A DNA stretch of 64,000 bases from JAAYJT01 sp037446395 (GTDB lineage: Bacteria; Bacteroidota; Bacteroidia; Bacteroidales; JAAYJT01). Every line of letters begins with the position of its first letter. Within the stretch, counting starts at the first letter, position 1. Position numbers and translations under genes: made by a program. The notes beneath the pieces were generated by a model. The model was given only the letters and a program-made list of their open reading frames with translations. It was not told the origin of the DNA and searched no databases. This document shows, one piece after another, positions 7,117 to 16,062 of the stretch. The stretch covers positions 1-64,000 of the forward strand of contig JBBIIP010000011.1 of the NCBI GenBank assembly GCA_037446395.1. The letters run 5' to 3'.

Positions 7117-9717
7117 ATGAATAAATTAGCTGTACGAACCATCTTGTTTCTACTCCTGGTTCAGCCCCTGGGCGCCATATCGCAGCAAGCAGAACAGGAA
7201 TATGATGAGATTGCGGTTTATATGCGTATACAAGGTGTTGGCGCATTCGAAATCAACGGGTATTATTCATACGAATCCAACAGGCTCTATTTACCGGTGG
7301 TTGAGCTTTTTCAGTTTCTGAAAATCAATCAGACAGCTTCGGCTGATTACGGCGAAATCAAGGGTTTTTTGATTGATGAACAGAGAACCTACTCGATAGA
7401 CCACACCAAACGCACTATAAGTATTGATGGTAAAACGCTGGCTTTGCAGGCAGCCGATTTGCTCAAAACCGAAACCGGTTTGTATTTGAATTCAGGAGTT
7501 TATGGTCCGGCCTTTGGCCTGTATTGCACCTTTCATTTCCGAAGCCTTTCGGTAGAGCTGAAAACCGACCTTGAGTTGCCTGCAATTCGCGAAATGCGGC
7601 TTCAACAGATGCGACAAAATTTTGAGCATTTAAGAGGAAAGGTAACAGCTGATACAACGTTGGGCCGTCGTTATCATTTTTTCCGCTTTGGCATGGTTGA
7701 TTGGGCTTTAAGCGCAACACAACAAACAGACAATCTGGCCGACAACAGGGCACAATTGGGGATGGGGGGAGAGTTGCTGGGCGGCGAAACCAACCTGTTT
7801 TTGAATTATTCCTCGCGCGAGGGGTTTGATGGACGCAATCAGCACTATCAATGGCGCTGGGCCAATAATCAATCATCTCTGCTCAGGCAAGTGCGGGCCG
7901 GTAAAATTGGAACCATCTCCATTGCCTCAATCTACGACCCGTTCGTGGGGGTAAGCCTGACAAATGCGCCCACTACATACCGCCGTTCGTTTGGCAGCTA
8001 TACCCTGAGTAACTTCACCGAACCGGGATGGACCGTGGAGTTATATATCAACAATGTGCTTGTTGATTATCAAACGGCTGATGCTTCTGGGTTTTATTCC
8101 TTTAATGCGCCACTGGTTTACGGAGCCTCGCAGGTGATGCTGAAATTCTATGGCCCCTATGGGGAGGAAAGAACCAGGGAACAAAACATCAATATTCCGT
8201 TTAATTTCCTACCAAAAGGAGAGCTGGAATATACCGTTTCGGGGGGCGTGATTCAGTCGGCAGACCAGTCTTTTTACTCTCGTGCTGAAGCAAAGTACGG
8301 AATCAATCGTTTTATCACACTGGGTGGAGGCATGGAGTATCTTTCGTCCATTGCCTCCAGGCCCGAGATTCCTTTTCTTTCGGCCGCCATTACCCCTTTT
8401 AATAATTTCATGATCAGTGGCGAATATGCCCATGGGGTTCGAACCAAGGCTTTGCTGAGCTATCGTTTGCCTTCGAACCTGATGTTTGATTTTGATTATA
8501 CATTTTATGAAAAAGGCCAGCAAGCCATCCGGTTCAACTATCTTGAAGAGCGAAAAGCCACGCTTGCCATTCCGGTACAATTAAAATGGATGAGGGGTTT
8601 TGCACGCTTCAGTTACAGGCAAAACATCTATGAGATGCTCACCTACAACACCGCTGATATGACTTTTTCGACCAACTTTGGGCCTGTAAATGCCAATTTA
8701 ATGGGCTATGCAAGTTGGATTGACCGAAAAACCCCTTATGTTTACGGAAACCTGGCCATGGGGCTAAGGCTTGGAAAAGGGTTCACCATCCGGCCCCAAA
8801 CACAGTTTGATGTGAGCAACAGAGAAGTGGTTTCCTTTAAAACCGAGGTTGAAAAAAAGATCCAGCGATTGGGTTTTTTTTCTATTTCTTATGAAAACAA
8901 TATTCGAATGGCCTATCAGAGTGTTGATTTTTCGTTTCGGTGGGATCTTCGATACAGCCAAACCAATCTGGCTCTTCGCTTGAGCAAGAATTCAGTCACC
9001 TCCACCCAGGGGGCACGAGGCAGTTTGGCCTTTGGCAGTGGCAATAATTATATTCATATTGATAACCGTTCGGCTGTCGGGCGCGGAGGCATCACAATCA
9101 TTCCATTTCTCGATATCAACCATAACCGTGTTCGCGACAAGGAAGAACCAATTGTTAGTGGCCTGAGGGTAAAAATCAATGGTGGAAGGATGCTGCGCGA
9201 GAGGAGCGACTCAATCAATCGGGTTATTGAAATGGAGCCGTATGCCTGTTACCTTCTTGAACTGGACGAGTCCGGACTTGAAAATATTTCCTGGCAAATA
9301 AAAAATAAAGCGATCAGCGTGTATATTGATCCCAACCAGTTTAAGAAAATTGAGATTCCTGTTTTTCCGATGGGTGAAGCAAACGGACGGGTCTATCTGC
9401 AAGATTCAAAGGGTTTGAAGGGTTTGGGGCGTATTGTTGTGAATTTCTATCGCAGCGATGGAAGTTTGTTTCGCAAAGTTCTGTCGGAATCTGACGGTTT
9501 TGTTACTTTTCTTGGACTTGAGCCAGGGGATTATTATGCTAAAATTGATTCCGATCAGTTGAAACGGTTGAAGATGATTTCAATACCCGAAAGCATACTT
9601 TTCACGATACAGCCAATGGAAAATGGCGATATTGCTGATGGGCTGGACTTTATACTTAAGCCGGCTCCTTCAGAAGAAGGCCTTCCGATTGAAAAAACTT
9701 CAGGTCAGGATAATTAA
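7117..9717 (+). CDS. Usher-like outer-membrane assembly protein
   Basis: From the ATG at 7117 the protein has 866 residues and a standard signal peptide (MNKLAVRTILFLLL, cleavage near AISQQ). The body is rich in aromatic beta strands, as in an outer-membrane barrel. Near residues 303-377 it carries the hallmark of fimbrial ushers: a plug-like domain (VELYINNVLVDYQ, FYSFNAPLVYGASQVMLKFY, YGEERT) followed by IPFNFLPKGELEYTVSGG, comparable to the conserved Pro-Tyr/leucine/glycine line at the end of the usher plug. Near residue 665 FLDINHNRVRDKEEP looks like a calcium loop of the EF-hand/dockerin kind, and two small beta domains complete the C-terminus. I infer that it secretes and assembles the DUF4402 subunits. 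It is divergent from FimD/PapC, so the family call is less certain than the barrel call. Confidence 0.7.
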   Translation: MNKLAVRTILFLLLVQPLGAISQQAEQEYDEIAVYMRIQGVGAFEINGYYSYESNRLYLPVVELFQFLKINQTASADYGEIKGFLIDEQRTYSIDHTKRTISIDGKTLALQAADLLKTETGLYLNSGVYGPAFGLYCTFHFRSLSVELKTDLELPAIREMRLQQMRQNFEHLRGKVTADTTLGRRYHFFRFGMVDWALSATQQTDNLADNRAQLGMGGELLGGETNLFLNYSSREGFDGRNQHYQWRWANNQSSLLRQVRAGKIGTISIASIYDPFVGVSLTNAPTTYRRSFGSYTLSNFTEPGWTVELYINNVLVDYQTADASGFYSFNAPLVYGASQVMLKFYGPYGEERTREQNINIPFNFLPKGELEYTVSGGVIQSADQSFYSRAEAKYGINRFITLGGGMEYLSSIASRPEIPFLSAAITPFNNFMISGEYAHGVRTKALLSYRLPSNLMFDFDYTFYEKGQQAIRFNYLEERKATLAIPVQLKWMRGFARFSYRQNIYEMLTYNTADMTFSTNFGPVNANLMGYASWIDRKTPYVYGNLAMGLRLGKGFTIRPQTQFDVSNREVVSFKTEVEKKIQRLGFFSISYENNIRMAYQSVDFSFRWDLRYSQTNLALRLSKNSVTSTQGARGSLAFGSGNNYIHIDNRSAVGRGGITIIPFLDINHNRVRDKEEPIVSGLRVKINGGRMLRERSDSINRVIEMEPYACYLLELDESGLENISWQIKNKAISVYIDPNQFKKIEIPVFPMGEANGRVYLQDSKGLKGLGRIVVNFYRSDGSLFRKVLSESDGFVTFLGLEPGDYYAKIDSDQLKRLKMISIPESILFTIQPMENGDIADGLDFILKPAPSEEGLPIEKTSGQDN

Positions 9718-10216
9718 ATGAAAAATTCCCCCATCTGAATCCTCGCCAGCACCTCCATCGAACAGAATAAAATAATTCCCGAAGAGAAAAAAGTCCAGGC
9801 AGATCCTCGCGCTGAACCGATTGAAGCGAAAAGATTTGGAGAGATTGTCTGGGGTAGCCTTACTGCTTAGTCAACCTCATCTTTTGTGCGGATTTTTTGC
9901 TTAAAAAGATAAGAAAAGCCATTGAAACGGCAATGGTGAAAAACAAAAATTGATTTTCCTGTGGGTGTTGTTTTCGAAGAGGGTTTTTACAAAATTCGGC
10001 TTGGTTGTTTCAAAACCCTGTCTCAGGCAAAACAATGCCAGGGAATATTGAATTCCCGGGGAATCACTAGTTTTATCGGAAAGCTAAAAAACCAAACTCA
10101 ATAGGCGCTCAAAGATTCAAATGGAGCAGTGCTTGAAAATTTGTGTTGCATAACAACAAAAAACAATTTTTCAAACACGCCTGGTTTATCCTGTTTCTTC
10201 TGTTGGCCCAGCTTGG
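9718..10216. other. Intergenic region between usher and leuS, 499 bp
   Basis: No intact gene is seen. In the same frame as the usher, after its stop, an interrupted stretch (one TGA at 9736) continues to a TAG near 9868 with protein-like composition (EEKKVQADPRAEPIEAKRF), possibly a decayed C-terminal extension. Around 10041-10064 the hexamer GGGAAT and its complement ATTCCC occur three times in alternation and can form a small hairpin. No T-rich terminator for either flanking gene is obvious. Confidence 0.4.
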
Positions 10217-13009
10217 TCATACCACGACATTTATAATCCGGCTGGGAACGACCACCACTTTGCGGGGTGGGTTTCCGCCCAGCCATTTTTCAGATTCCCT
10301 GGCTTCGATCACTGCTTGTTCGATGTCTTTGGTCGGCATATCAAGCGGCAAAACAAGTCTAAACCTGAGTTTACCATTGAACGATACCGGATACTCAAAG
10401 GTGTTTTCGACCAGGTATTCTTCATTAAGAATGGGATAGGCGGCATCGCACACGCTGCCTGGATTTCCGAGCAAGTGCCATAATTCTTCGGCCAAATGGG
10501 GTGCATAGGGCGAAATAAGTATGACCAGTTCTTGCAGTATGGCTTTGTTGTTGCATTTCAGTTCGCCCAATTCGTTGGTGCAGATCATAAAGGTACTGAC
10601 GGCTGTGTTGAAACTGAAGCGTTCGATGTCGTCTCTGACTTTCTTAATCGTGCGGTGAAGTATCTTTAACTCTTCCCTCGAGGGCTCCTGGTCGAGGACA
10701 CTAAATTCATTGAGCTGATTGTGGAACAGCCGCCAGAACTTGCGAATGAAACGAAAAACCCCTTCAATGCCGTTGGTATCCCATGGTTTGGATTGCTCCA
10801 GCGGCCCAAGAAACATTTCGTAGAGTCGCAGGGTATCGGCGCCATACTTTTCGATCAGTTCATCGGGGTTCACCACGTTGTGCAACGATTTCGACATTTT
10901 TTCAATCTCCCAGCCACAAACATATTTTCCGTCCTCGAGTATAAATTCAGCATCCGTAAGATCGGGGCGCCATTTCAGAAATTCTTCACGGTTGAGTATG
11001 TCGTTTTCAACAAGACTCACATCAACATTGATTGGAGAAGTGTCGTAATCGTTTTTCAGGCCATGCGAAACAAATGTGTTTGTGCCTTTTATGCGATAAA
11101 CAAAGCTTGACCTTCCCTGAATCATTCCCTGATTGATCAGCTTCCTGAACGGTTCATCCATGCAAACCAATCCTAAATCGTAAAGAAATTTGTTCCAGAA
11201 TCGAGCATAAATCAGGTGGCCGGTTGCATGTTCGGCTCCGCCAATATACAAGTCAACATTTTGCCAGTATTGGTTGGCTTCTTTCGAAAAATACGCTTCA
11301 TTGTTCCAGGGATCCATGTAGCGCAGGTAATATCCGCTCGATCCTGCAAATCCGGGCATGGTATTGGTTTCCAGCGGATAGCCATTTTTTGTTTTCCAGT
11401 TTTTAGCTCTTGCCAGTGGGGGTTCGCCGGTTTCGGTGGGCAGGTATGCATCAACCTCGGGCAATTCGAGCGGAAGCTCGCTTTCTGAGAGCATATAAGG
11501 CATTTCGTCTTTATAATAGACAGGAAAAGGTTCGCCCCAGTAACGTTGGCGACTGAAAATGGCATCGCGCAAGCGGTAGTTAACCATACCCCGACCCAAG
11601 CCCATATTTTCAATATGTTTGATGGTAGTTTTGATCGCCACATGAGCATCCAGGCCATTGATGAAGCCGGAATTTATCATAAAGCCTTCTTTCGAATCGT
11701 AAGACTCATTCCATGTTATTGGGTCCGAGGGTTTTTCTCCATGCCGGCACACCACCTGCACAACAGGCAAATTAAAATGGCGGGCAAATGCAAAGTCGCG
11801 GCTGTCGTGGCCCGGCACGGCCATAATGGCGCCGGTGCCGTAGCCCATAAGCACATAATCGGCAATCCACACCGGAATTTTTTCGTTGTTCAAAGGATTG
11901 GTTGCATGGGCACCGGTGAACACGCCACTAATTTTTTTCACTTCGGAAATCCGTTCGCGTTCGCTGCGATTCACGGCATTATGGATGTATTTTTCAACTT
12001 CGGCTTTGTGGTCTTGGGTTGTAATCTTTGCCACCAATTCGTGTTCGGGAGCCAACACCATGTAAGTAGCCCCGAAGATTGTATCTGGGCGTGTTGTAAA
12101 CACCCCTATATCTAAATTTTCACCATTTGGTGCCACAACAGGAAATTTTATTTCGGCACCTTCGGATCGCCCGATCCAGTTTCGCTGGATTTCTTTGAGC
12201 GACTCAGGCCAGTCAATCTGGTCCAGCCCATCGAGCAATCGTTGTGCATAGGCCGTAATACGCAATTGCCATTGTCGCATGAGCTTGCGCTCCACAGGGT
12301 GGCCTCCGCGTACCGAGAAGCCATTGCTGACTTCGTCGTTAGCCAATACTGTTCCGAGTTCGGGGCACCAATTTACCAAAGTTTCCGAAAGGTAGGCCAA
12401 GCGGTAGTTCATCAGCTTATGCTGCTGTTCTTTTTCGCTCATCCGCTTCCATTCATGGGCATCAAAGGGATCAATCTCGGAGGTGGCGGCTTTTATGCCT
12501 GAATTTCCGTGTTCTTCGAACCAGCTTATCAACCGTTCGATTGGCTCGGCCTTGTTGGTTTCTTTGTTATACCAGGAATTGAAGAGTTTAATAACGGTCC
12601 ATTGCGTCCACTTGTAGTAATCGGGGTCACAGGTGCGCACTTCGCGGCTCCAATCGTAAGAAAATCCTATTTTTTCGAGTTGCTCTTTGTAGCGTGCAAT
12701 GTTCTTTTCGGTAGTAATGGCTGGGTGTTGGCCTGTTTGTATGGCATATTGTTCGGCAGGCAGGCCGTAGGCATCAAACCCCATTGGGTGCAACACATTG
12801 AAACCATTCAGCCGTTTATACCTCGCATAGATATCTGAAGCAATATAGCCCAAGGGGTGTCCCACATGCAAACCAGCACCCGAGGGGTAGGGAAACATAT
12901 CCAGAACATAATATTTGGGTTTGTTATGATCAACGCCTACTTTAAAAGTTTGATCTTTCTTCCACTTTAATTGCCATTTTTGTTCTATCTCCCTGAAATT
13001 GTAATCCAT
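10217..13009 (-). CDS. leuS: Leucine--tRNA ligase
   Basis: This enzyme charges tRNA-Leu with leucine in the cytoplasm. The start is the ATG whose complement is at 13007-13009 (MDYNFREIEQKWQ), giving 930 residues, the normal size; a GTG 36 bp upstream is rejected because known LeuRS proteins begin like the chosen start. The class I signature is HVGH at residues 48-51 after PYPSGAGL. The editing domain follows (TRPDTIFGATYMVLAPEH and GTGAIMAVPGHDSRDFAFA). KMSKS begins at residue 704, and the anticodon-binding helical domain closes the protein. It is transcribed away from ftsX, and both genes have a TAATTTCG element in the shared region. Confidence 0.98.
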   Translation of the reverse strand: MDYNFREIEQKWQLKWKKDQTFKVGVDHNKPKYYVLDMFPYPSGAGLHVGHPLGYIASDIYARYKRLNGFNVLHPMGFDAYGLPAEQYAIQTGQHPAITTEKNIARYKEQLEKIGFSYDWSREVRTCDPDYYKWTQWTVIKLFNSWYNKETNKAEPIERLISWFEEHGNSGIKAATSEIDPFDAHEWKRMSEKEQQHKLMNYRLAYLSETLVNWCPELGTVLANDEVSNGFSVRGGHPVERKLMRQWQLRITAYAQRLLDGLDQIDWPESLKEIQRNWIGRSEGAEIKFPVVAPNGENLDIGVFTTRPDTIFGATYMVLAPEHELVAKITTQDHKAEVEKYIHNAVNRSERERISEVKKISGVFTGAHATNPLNNEKIPVWIADYVLMGYGTGAIMAVPGHDSRDFAFARHFNLPVVQVVCRHGEKPSDPITWNESYDSKEGFMINSGFINGLDAHVAIKTTIKHIENMGLGRGMVNYRLRDAIFSRQRYWGEPFPVYYKDEMPYMLSESELPLELPEVDAYLPTETGEPPLARAKNWKTKNGYPLETNTMPGFAGSSGYYLRYMDPWNNEAYFSKEANQYWQNVDLYIGGAEHATGHLIYARFWNKFLYDLGLVCMDEPFRKLINQGMIQGRSSFVYRIKGTNTFVSHGLKNDYDTSPINVDVSLVENDILNREEFLKWRPDLTDAEFILEDGKYVCGWEIEKMSKSLHNVVNPDELIEKYGADTLRLYEMFLGPLEQSKPWDTNGIEGVFRFIRKFWRLFHNQLNEFSVLDQEPSREELKILHRTIKKVRDDIERFSFNTAVSTFMICTNELGELKCNNKAILQELVILISPYAPHLAEELWHLLGNPGSVCDAAYPILNEEYLVENTFEYPVSFNGKLRFRLVLPLDMPTKDIEQAVIEARESEKWLGGNPPRKVVVVPSRIINVVV

Positions 13010-13062
13010 ACAGAATTTTATATTCGCCAGGCTGGCTGGCAGCACGGTTTATAAATAATCCG

Positions 13063-13070
13063 CGAAATTA
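13063..13070 (-). promoter_or_regulatory. Possible -7 element for leuS
   Basis: On the reverse strand this reads TAATTTCG, one base from TAnnTTTG, 53 bp before the leuS start. The same octamer occurs upstream of ftsX and of tRNA-Gln in this window. Confidence 0.35.
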
Positions 13071-13156
13071 GGAAAATTAGCCGATTAAGGCGACCGGGCA
13101 ACGCAAATGCTGCCGACATGGCATTCACTCGTCTAGGCAGCTTGCATTCTTTTTTG

Positions 13157-13164
13157 TAATTTCG
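13157..13164 (+). promoter_or_regulatory. Possible -7 element for ftsX
   Basis: TAATTTCG lies 19 bp before the ftsX start. It differs from TAnnTTTG by one base. Confidence 0.35.
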
Positions 13165-13183
13165 TGGCCGAACAAAGTGCCGC

Positions 13184-14059
13184 ATGAAGCAGGAAGATAA
13201 ATTTACCAGGCGTAAGCTTCGCTCCTCTTATATCACTACCATTGTGAGTATAAGCCTGGTGTTGTTTATGCTCGGGCTCCTGGGCCTGATCATGCTTCAC
13301 GGGCATAAACTTTCTGTATATATCCGCGAAAATATTGCATTGTCGGTAATCATAAACGAAACTGCAACGGATGGCGAGATATCTCTTTTTCGAAAAAATC
13401 TCGATGGGGCTCGATTTGTTAAGGGTATCGAATACATTACACGCGATCAGGCTGCCGAAGAGCTGAAATCTGCTCTCGGCGAAGATTTTATTTCATTTAT
13501 TGGCTATAATCCCTTGCTGCCGAGTTTTGAGCTAAAGCTCCATGCCCCATATGCCAATGTCGACAGCATCCAGGCCATTGAAAAAAAATTGCTTGGGGCC
13601 AGTGTGGTAAAAGAAGTGCTGTACCAAAAATCTTTGGTGCATTTAATTAATGAAAACATCCGCAAAATAAGCATGGCTTTGATGCTTTTTAACCTGCTCC
13701 TGCTGATTGTTGCCATTGCCTTGATAAACAACACGATTCGCCTTGCGATATACAGCAGGCGCTTTCTCGTTCGCACCATGCAACTGGTGGGGGCCACCGA
13801 GGCTTTTATTCAAAAACCTTTTTTAATCCAGGGAATCTTGCATGGGTTTTCCGGAGCCCTGATTGCCCTTCTGCTTCTGACTTTCACAATATATTTTGCC
13901 CGCAACGAGATTCCGGAACTTGTAGTATTACAGGATTTTAAACCGCTTGTTTTGCTGGCGGGTACGGTGATTGTTGTCGGAATACTGATTGCTTTGGTAT
14001 CAACTTTTTTTTCCGTTCGCAAATTCTTACGCTCCAGCCTGGATAATCTTTATCAATAA
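13184..14059 (+). CDS. ftsX: Cell-division ABC transporter membrane protein FtsX
   Basis: FtsX is the membrane partner of the ATPase FtsE and controls peptidoglycan hydrolases at the division site. The 291-residue protein has the family layout: a cytoplasmic N-terminus (KLRSSYITT), a first membrane segment at about residues 17-40, an extracytoplasmic domain of about 120 residues, and three further membrane segments near 162-184, 208-232 and 250-272, with RLAIYSRRFLVRTMQLVGAT between the second and third as in FtsX/MacB permeases. ftsE is not in the window, which is common in Bacteroidota. It heads a run of forward genes, followed after 32 bp by the DUF3098 gene. Confidence 0.92.
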   Translation: MKQEDKFTRRKLRSSYITTIVSISLVLFMLGLLGLIMLHGHKLSVYIRENIALSVIINETATDGEISLFRKNLDGARFVKGIEYITRDQAAEELKSALGEDFISFIGYNPLLPSFELKLHAPYANVDSIQAIEKKLLGASVVKEVLYQKSLVHLINENIRKISMALMLFNLLLLIVAIALINNTIRLAIYSRRFLVRTMQLVGATEAFIQKPFLIQGILHGFSGALIALLLLTFTIYFARNEIPELVVLQDFKPLVLLAGTVIVVGILIALVSTFFSVRKFLRSSLDNLYQ

Positions 14060-14091
14060 ACCAATTCTATTTTACATAATCTGAGAAGCAC

Positions 14092-14379
14092 ATGCAGAAA
14101 AATATTAAGAGCAAACCAACTTCATCCTCCCAGTCGGGCAGTCAAACCGGCGCCGACTTTGCCTTTGATAGATCGAATTATATTTTCCTGATCATTGGCC
14201 TGGTTTTTATTGCATTGGGTTTTGTTCTGATGACCGGTGGCGGCTCGCAGGATCCAAATGTTTTTAATGAATCCATTTTTAGTTTTCGACGCATTACTGT
14301 TGCGCCCATTCTCATCCTGATCGGTTATGGCATTGAACTATATGCCATAATGAAAAAACCCTCCGACAAAGCATCATGA
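14092..14379 (+). CDS. DUF3098 small membrane protein
   Basis: The 95-residue protein has a polar Ser/Gln-rich N-terminus and two membrane segments (about residues 28-46 and 66-86) separated by a short loop with GGGSQDPNVFNESIFSFRRI, which matches the DUF3098 family found in Bacteroidota. Its function is unknown. It sits between ftsX and uppP and its stop overlaps the uppP start as ATGA, so translation of the two is probably coupled, suggesting a role near envelope assembly. Confidence 0.88.
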   Translation: MQKNIKSKPTSSSQSGSQTGADFAFDRSNYIFLIIGLVFIALGFVLMTGGGSQDPNVFNESIFSFRRITVAPILILIGYGIELYAIMKKPSDKAS

Positions 14380-15173
14380 CCTGGCTCGAAGCGCTAATTC
14401 TTGGCCTGTTGCAGGGTTTGACCGAGTTTCTTCCGGTAAGCAGCAGCGGCCATATTGAAATCGGCAAAGTGTTATTTTCGGTTCACAGCCAGGATAATCT
14501 CTTGTTTTCAGTAATTGTCCACGCAGCAACAATGTGTAGCATTTTGATTGTTTTCTACAAAGACATTGCCGTCTTGATTTCGGGCTTGCTGCAATTCAAA
14601 TGGAACGAAGAAACCCGGTATGCTGCGTTGATTGTGGCCTCGATGACTCCGGTCGGTATTGTTGGGGTGTTGTTTGAAGATTCTATTGAGCAATTTTTCG
14701 AAGGCCGGCTTTTATTTGTAGGATTTATGTTGCTGATTACGGCTGCCTTGCTGATGGCAACAAAGTTTTCCCGGAAACATGCTCGAAAATTAGGTTTTTC
14801 TGAGGCATTCATCATTGGCATTGCACAAACCATTGCCATTCTGCCAGGAATATCACGGTCGGGAGCAACCATTTCGACCGCTCTTCTGCTTGGAATTGAA
14901 CGCAAAACCGCTACCCGGTTTTCGTTTCTTATGGTTTTGCCTCCCATTGCCGGTGCCACATTGCTGAAGCTTAAGGATGTGGCGGCTTCGCCTGTGATAG
15001 TGAATGTTGAATTATTTCCTCTGGCCATAGGATTTTTGGCTGCTTTCGTGTCCGGGCTAATTGCCTGCAAATGGATGATCAGGCTGGTGCAGCAAGGAAA
15101 TATCGCATGGTTTTCGATTTACTGCGCCATTGTTGGTTTTGTTGCAATTGCCTTTGGTTTCTACTCAATATAG
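14376..15173 (+). CDS. uppP: Undecaprenyl-diphosphate phosphatase UppP (BacA)
   Basis: This integral membrane enzyme dephosphorylates undecaprenyl pyrophosphate to regenerate the lipid carrier for cell-wall and surface polysaccharides; overproduction gives bacitracin resistance in other bacteria. The 265-residue protein has the two family signatures: EFLPVSSSGH at residues 17-26, with the catalytic glutamate, and PGISRSGAT near residue 157. About eight hydrophobic segments are visible. The start overlaps the DUF3098 stop by 4 bp, and truB follows after 35 bp. Confidence 0.97.
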   Translation: MTWLEALILGLLQGLTEFLPVSSSGHIEIGKVLFSVHSQDNLLFSVIVHAATMCSILIVFYKDIAVLISGLLQFKWNEETRYAALIVASMTPVGIVGVLFEDSIEQFFEGRLLFVGFMLLITAALLMATKFSRKHARKLGFSEAFIIGIAQTIAILPGISRSGATISTALLLGIERKTATRFSFLMVLPPIAGATLLKLKDVAASPVIVNVELFPLAIGFLAAFVSGLIACKWMIRLVQQGNIAWFSIYCAIVGFVAIAFGFYSI

Positions 15174-15208
15174 TTGGCGATAATTTTATTTCCAGATAGT
15201 GTTATTGG

Positions 15209-15916
15209 ATGAACGAGGATGCTGATTTTGATTTTCTGTCGGGTGAGGTTTTGCTTGTTAACAAGCCTTTCGGGTGGACTTCTTTTGATGTGGTGAATAA
15301 GCTGCGCTATTCCATAAAACAACATCGCGGGATAAAAAAGATTAAAATGGGGCATGCCGGCACCCTCGACCCGCTGGCAACCGGCCTGCTCATTGTTTGC
15401 ACCGGCCCAAAAACAAAGGAAATAGATAATTTTCAGCGCCTCGACAAAACTTATAGCGGCCAGATACGTCTTGGCTCCACAACCCCGTCGTTTGATCTTG
15501 AGACCGGCCTTGATATGGTTTATCCTTATGAGCACATTGGCGTGGATGATATCAGGCAGGCCATGCAGAAGATGACGGGCGCTCAGCAACAGGTTCCTCC
15601 GGTTTATTCGGCCATAAAAATTGGTGGAAAACGTGCTTATGACTTTGCCCGTCGCGACCATATGATCACACTTGAGCCGCGCCACATAAGTATATATTCA
15701 TTCGAATTACTCAAATATATTCCTCCCGACGTGCATTTCAGGGTAGTCTGTAGCAAGGGCACTTATATTCGCTCACTGGCGCGCGATTTGGGCTTTGCCC
15801 TTAAAACCGGCGCCCACCTGGTGGCCTTGTGCCGCGAACAGATTGGATTATACCGGCTAAAAGATGCTTACGAGTTGACCAAATTGATCGAATTAATTCA
15901 GGGCAATAATGATTAA
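15209..15916 (+). CDS. truB: tRNA pseudouridine(55) synthase
   Basis: TruB converts U55 in the T-loop of tRNAs to pseudouridine. The 235-residue protein starts MNEDADFDFLSGEVLLVNKP, and the catalytic aspartate is D54 in the signature GHAGTLDPLATG. The motifs QQVPPVYSAIKIGGKRAYDFAR and CSKGTYIRSLARDLG also match. It is short compared with the E. coli enzyme because the C-terminal PUA-like domain is missing, as is usual in this phylum. It is probably co-transcribed with uppP. Confidence 0.97.
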   Translation: MNEDADFDFLSGEVLLVNKPFGWTSFDVVNKLRYSIKQHRGIKKIKMGHAGTLDPLATGLLIVCTGPKTKEIDNFQRLDKTYSGQIRLGSTTPSFDLETGLDMVYPYEHIGVDDIRQAMQKMTGAQQQVPPVYSAIKIGGKRAYDFARRDHMITLEPRHISIYSFELLKYIPPDVHFRVVCSKGTYIRSLARDLGFALKTGAHLVALCREQIGLYRLKDAYELTKLIELIQGNND

Positions 15917-15992
15917 TTAACTTGAACCTCGCCGCCCACCAGTGCATTTCGCTTCAGGCATGAATTATTTCGCCTTCAAAACCCCAAACTTC

Positions 15993-16023
15993 TTGATTAT
16001 CTGAACATATTGTATTATCTTTG
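15993..16023 (+). promoter_or_regulatory. Promoter of queA
   Basis: TTG at 15993-15995, a 20-bp spacer and TATCTTTG at 16016-16023 give one of the best Bacteroidota promoters here. It shows that an upstream in-frame TTG at 16021 cannot be the queA start, because it lies inside the promoter. Confidence 0.75.
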
Positions 16024-16062
16024 CACCCCTTTTTAAAAACCCCTTCTCATAATTCAACTATT

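Noticed and set aside
10052..10072. Short stretch resembling a cloning-vector junction (GAATTCCCGGGG then AATCACTAGT)
   Set aside because: Only about ten bases agree with a common vector arm and the flanks are ordinary genomic sequence; chance match.
10143..10439. Forward frame overlapping the 3' end of leuS
   Set aside because: It is antisense to a conserved enzyme and has no own features.
16021..16062. Upstream TTG start for queA
   Set aside because: The TTG is part of the TATCTTTG promoter element; the ATG at 16063 gives the family N-terminus.
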